NCBI GenBank assembly: GCA_963827065.1
Contig: CAWGZM010000002.1
Span: 1-64,000 of the forward strand
Length of the DNA stretch: 64,000 nt
Direction of reading: 5' to 3'
Origin: JACVRW01 sp963827065
GTDB lineage: Bacteria; Actinomycetota; Thermoleophilia; Solirubrobacterales; Thermoleophilaceae
Shown piece by piece: positions 62,147 through 64,000 of the stretch (the stretch's first letter is position 1; each line of letters starts with the position of its first letter). The notes under the pieces were generated by a model. That model worked only from the letters and a program-made list of their open reading frames with translations. It was not told where the DNA came from and did no database searches. The position numbers and the translations under genes are program-made.

Positions 62147-62631
62147 CACTTGCGGCGCAGCCCGAAGCCGCGCAGCAACAACAGCGCCGTCTCGCCCATC
62201 CCCCCGCGCGCAGGCAGCAGACCGAGCTGAGTCGCGGCGTCGTAGAGGTCGAAGAAGCCGCGGGCGCGCCGGATCAAGCCGTCCGAGAGCTCGATGAAGT
62301 GGACCCCGTGGAGCGCCACGTAGCGGTCGCTCGCCGGGAGCATCTGGCCGAGGTCGCCGCCCTGGGTGCCGAGCGCGCGCCAGGCGACGCAGAGGTGCGT
62401 GCCGCGCGCGAGCGCCGGTGCCGTGGCCTCGATGCGCAGGTCCGGGAACGCGCCGCGCAGCGCCGCGGCGTGACGCTCGAGCGCGTCGACCCCGCGCAGC
62501 GGCTCAACCGCCACCGGGTCCTCGTAGGAGACGTCCGGCGTGCAGCAGGACTCGAAACCGCTCTGCTGCCAGGCGGAGCGCCAGCTCTCCGCCAGCGCAT
62601 CGGCCGAGCTGCGCTCGAGCTCCGTGCTCAC
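62146..62631 (-). CDS. SnoaL-like (NTF2 fold) protein
   Basis: 161 aa. A cone-shaped NTF2/SnoaL fold is suggested by VSYEDPVAVEPLRGVDALE, AFPDLRIEATAPAL, and GVHFIELSDGLIRRARGFFDL. Such proteins are polyketide cyclases, isomerases or binding proteins; here with thiamine genes the role is unknown. GTG 62631 overlaps the thiG stop (GTGA). Confidence 0.82.
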   Translation of the reverse strand: MSTELERSSADALAESWRSAWQQSGFESCCTPDVSYEDPVAVEPLRGVDALERHAAALRGAFPDLRIEATAPALARGTHLCVAWRALGTQGGDLGQMLPASDRYVALHGVHFIELSDGLIRRARGFFDLYDAATQLGLLPARGGMGETALLLLRGFGLRRK

Positions 62632-63428
62632 CGACCGCGGCCGTGCTCCGCCGGGTCGGCCAGCGGACCGAGCTCCGACAGGCCCTCCTCAGGCGAGGAC
62701 GCCTGCGCGTACAGGCGCCGGGGAATGCGGCCGGCGGCGCGCGCCTCGTAGCCCGCCTCGACCGCCTTGCGCATCGCGCGAGCCATCGCCACCGGGTCGG
62801 CGGCACGCGAGATCGCGCTCGCGAGCAGCACGCCGTCGCAGCCCGCCTCCATCGCGAGCGCGGCGTCCGAAGCGGTTCCGATGCCGGCGTCGAGGATCAC
62901 GGGAACGCCGGCGGACTCGACGATCAGGCGCAGGTTGTAGGCGTTGTTGATTCCCATGCCACTGCCGATCGGCGAGCCGAGCGGCATCACCGCCGCGCAG
63001 CCGGCGTCCTCGAGCCGGCGGGCAAGGATCGGGTCGTCGTTCGTGTACGGAAGCACGGTGAAGCCATCCGCCACGAGCTCCTCGGCGGCGCGCAGGAGCT
63101 CGGCCGGGTCGGGCAGGAGCGTGCGGTCGTCGCCGATCACCTCGAGCTTGACCCAGTCTGTCTCGAGCGCCTCGCGGGCGAGCTTGGCGGTGGCGACCGC
63201 GTCGCGCGCCGTGAAGCAGCCGGCCGTGTTCGGCAGCACCTCGAGCCCGATGTCCGTGAGCACCTCGACGATCGAGCCGCGCGCGCTCGGGTCGACGCGG
63301 CGCATCGCCACCGTCGCGAGCTCGGCGCCGGATTCCTCGGCGGCCTCGGCCATGACCGACAGGTTGCGGAACCCGCCCGTGCCGAGGATGAGGCGCGACT
63401 CGAGCTCACGGCCTGCGATCTCGAACAT
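62628..63428 (-). CDS. thiG: Thiazole synthase
   Basis: 266 aa. It forms the thiazole phosphate of thiamine from DXP, dehydroglycine and ThiS-thiocarboxylate. The Schiff-base Lys94 lies in WVKLEVIGD; GTGGFRNLSVM, NTAGCFTA and GIGTASDAALAMEAG are typical. ATG 63428 touches the thiS stop; a GTG at 63431 (GTGA overlap) is equally possible. Confidence 0.95.
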   Translation of the reverse strand: MFEIAGRELESRLILGTGGFRNLSVMAEAAEESGAELATVAMRRVDPSARGSIVEVLTDIGLEVLPNTAGCFTARDAVATAKLAREALETDWVKLEVIGDDRTLLPDPAELLRAAEELVADGFTVLPYTNDDPILARRLEDAGCAAVMPLGSPIGSGMGINNAYNLRLIVESAGVPVILDAGIGTASDAALAMEAGCDGVLLASAISRAADPVAMARAMRKAVEAGYEARAAGRIPRRLYAQASSPEEGLSELGPLADPAEHGRGR

Positions 63429-63640
63429 CACGCTCCTCCCTGGACGGCGCGCAGCACCTCGACCTGCTGGCCCTCGCGCACCGGGGTGGTCGCCCACTCG
63501 CCGCGTGGTACGACCTCGCCGTCGAGCGCGGCGGCCACGCCGCGGCCGTCGGCGGGTGCGCCCGTCGCGATCACCGCCACCTCGACCGTCGCGCCGTCCG
63601 GCAGCTCCTGGCGCTCCCCGTTCAGGACGACGAGCGTCAT
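63428..63640 (-). CDS. thiS: Sulfur carrier protein ThiS
   Basis: 70 aa, ubiquitin-like beta-grasp fold: VVLNGERQELPDG, GVAAALDGEVVPRGEW and a C-terminal VEVLRAVQGGA. ThiS works through a C-terminal Gly-Gly thiocarboxylate. Here an extra Ala follows Gly-Gly, so removal of one residue or tolerance of it is needed. ATG 63640 overlaps the thiO stop (ATGA). Confidence 0.92.
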   Translation of the reverse strand: MTLVVLNGERQELPDGATVEVAVIATGAPADGRGVAAALDGEVVPRGEWATTPVREGQQVEVLRAVQGGA

Positions 63641-64000
63641 GCGCGCGTCCTCGCTCCGAAGCGGTCAGGGCTGAGCGCCGCGAGCTCGCCGGGCAGCTCT
63701 TCGCCGGCCAGCAGGCCGGCCACCGCCTCGCCCGTCAACGGGGCGAGCAGCACGCCGTTGCGCCAGTGGCCGGTCGCCCAGATGAGGCCGTCGAGCTCGT
63801 CGCGGCCGATCACCGGCGTGTTGTCGGGCGTGCCGGGTCGCAGGCCGGCGCGCGCACCGGTGAGCTCGAGCTCGCCGACCTCGGGCAGCACCTCCCAGGC
63901 CGCCTCGAGCAGCCGGAAGACGCCGTCGGCCGTGACCGTGGTGTCGAAGCCTTGCTCCTCGACCGTCGCGCCGAGGACGACGCGCCCGTCACCGCGGCCG
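63637..64000 (-). CDS. thiO: Glycine oxidase ThiO, C-terminal part
   Basis: The C-terminal about 120 residues are inside the window; the 5' end lies beyond the right edge. DAAO-family landmarks: GRVVLGATVEEQGFDT, GARAGLRPGTPDNTPVIGR and ATGHWRNGVLLAPLTGEAV, which bind FAD and substrate. It makes the iminoglycine used by ThiG. The order thiO-thiS-thiG with 4-bp overlaps is a common actinobacterial thiamine operon. Confidence 0.94.
   Translation of the reverse strand, partial: GRGDGRVVLGATVEEQGFDTTVTADGVFRLLEAAWEVLPEVGELELTGARAGLRPGTPDNTPVIGRDELDGLIWATGHWRNGVLLAPLTGEAVAGLLAGEELPGELAALSPDRFGARTRA

Overview
The window is about 64 kb of GC-rich, densely packed bacterial DNA. Frequent GTG/TTG starts, many 4-bp GTGA/ATGA gene overlaps, a dnaK-grpE-dnaJ-hspR operon, a PurSQL-type FGAM synthase, an inositol-phosphate synthase next to a CDP-alcohol phosphatidyltransferase, and secreted proteins with Arg/Lys-rich Cys-containing tails all point to Actinomycetota. 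Thermoleophilia (Solirubrobacterales/Gaiellales type) is my best guess. The assignment rests on gene content, not on a 16S gene.

Left edge (1-1.85 kb): the last codons of a cut gene, a strong hairpin, a RibD/DHFR-like reductase of slightly different base composition, a small membrane protein, and tRNA-Val, tRNA-Glu and tRNA-Lys. From 1.85 to 21 kb nearly everything is on the minus strand. It holds an ArsR-type regulator and two blocks of de novo purine genes in transcription order: GYD protein-purD-purE-purB, and purC-purS-purQ-purL-purF-recQ-purN-purH. The blocks are separated by secreted proteins: a DUF1800/DUF1501/cupredoxin operon and a convergent beta-propeller/PKD protein. purC carries a 1-base frameshift. 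purM is absent from its usual place after purF, where recQ sits instead.

21-29.4 kb: two exported proteins (one a HEYGHH metallopeptidase), clpB with a HAIR-like site on its -10, an unknown protein, a Pro/Ala/Asp-rich membrane protein divergent from a MinD-like ATPase, and a membrane-anchored coiled-coil protein. 29.4-34 kb: a complete branched-chain amino-acid-type ABC importer (livG-F-H-M-K). 34-38.2 kb: the hspR-dnaJ-grpE-dnaK heat-shock operon on the minus strand, facing an FKBP lipoprotein.

39-47.3 kb: an ArsM-like methyltransferase, a GT-C-like membrane protein coupled to endonuclease III, an alpha/beta hydrolase, then a plus-strand run that looks like an inositol-lipid operon (large membrane protein, PAP2_3 protein, CDP-alcohol phosphotransferase, inositol-3-phosphate synthase). 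47.5-54.1 kb: two exported proteins, a nitrilase, a GT4-PHP fusion coupled to a diverged Fe-S UDG-like protein, and two small genes. 54.2-64 kb: a TetR/MFS pair with two matching 18-bp operators, an FAD monooxygenase, an RNA uracil methyltransferase without Fe-S cysteines, a histone/phasin-like protein, an exonuclease-family gene and argF that share a CATG start, a cupredoxin lipoprotein, a perfect 25-bp hairpin, and the start of a thiamine cluster (thiO-thiS-thiG) running off the right edge.

No phage, CRISPR, toxin-antitoxin, restriction or classical IS element is visible. The most interesting leads are the inositol-lipid operon with its candidate phosphatase, the GT4-PHP fusion with the degenerate UDG partner, the dual TetR operators, and the long palindrome that fills the 62.1-kb intergenic gap.
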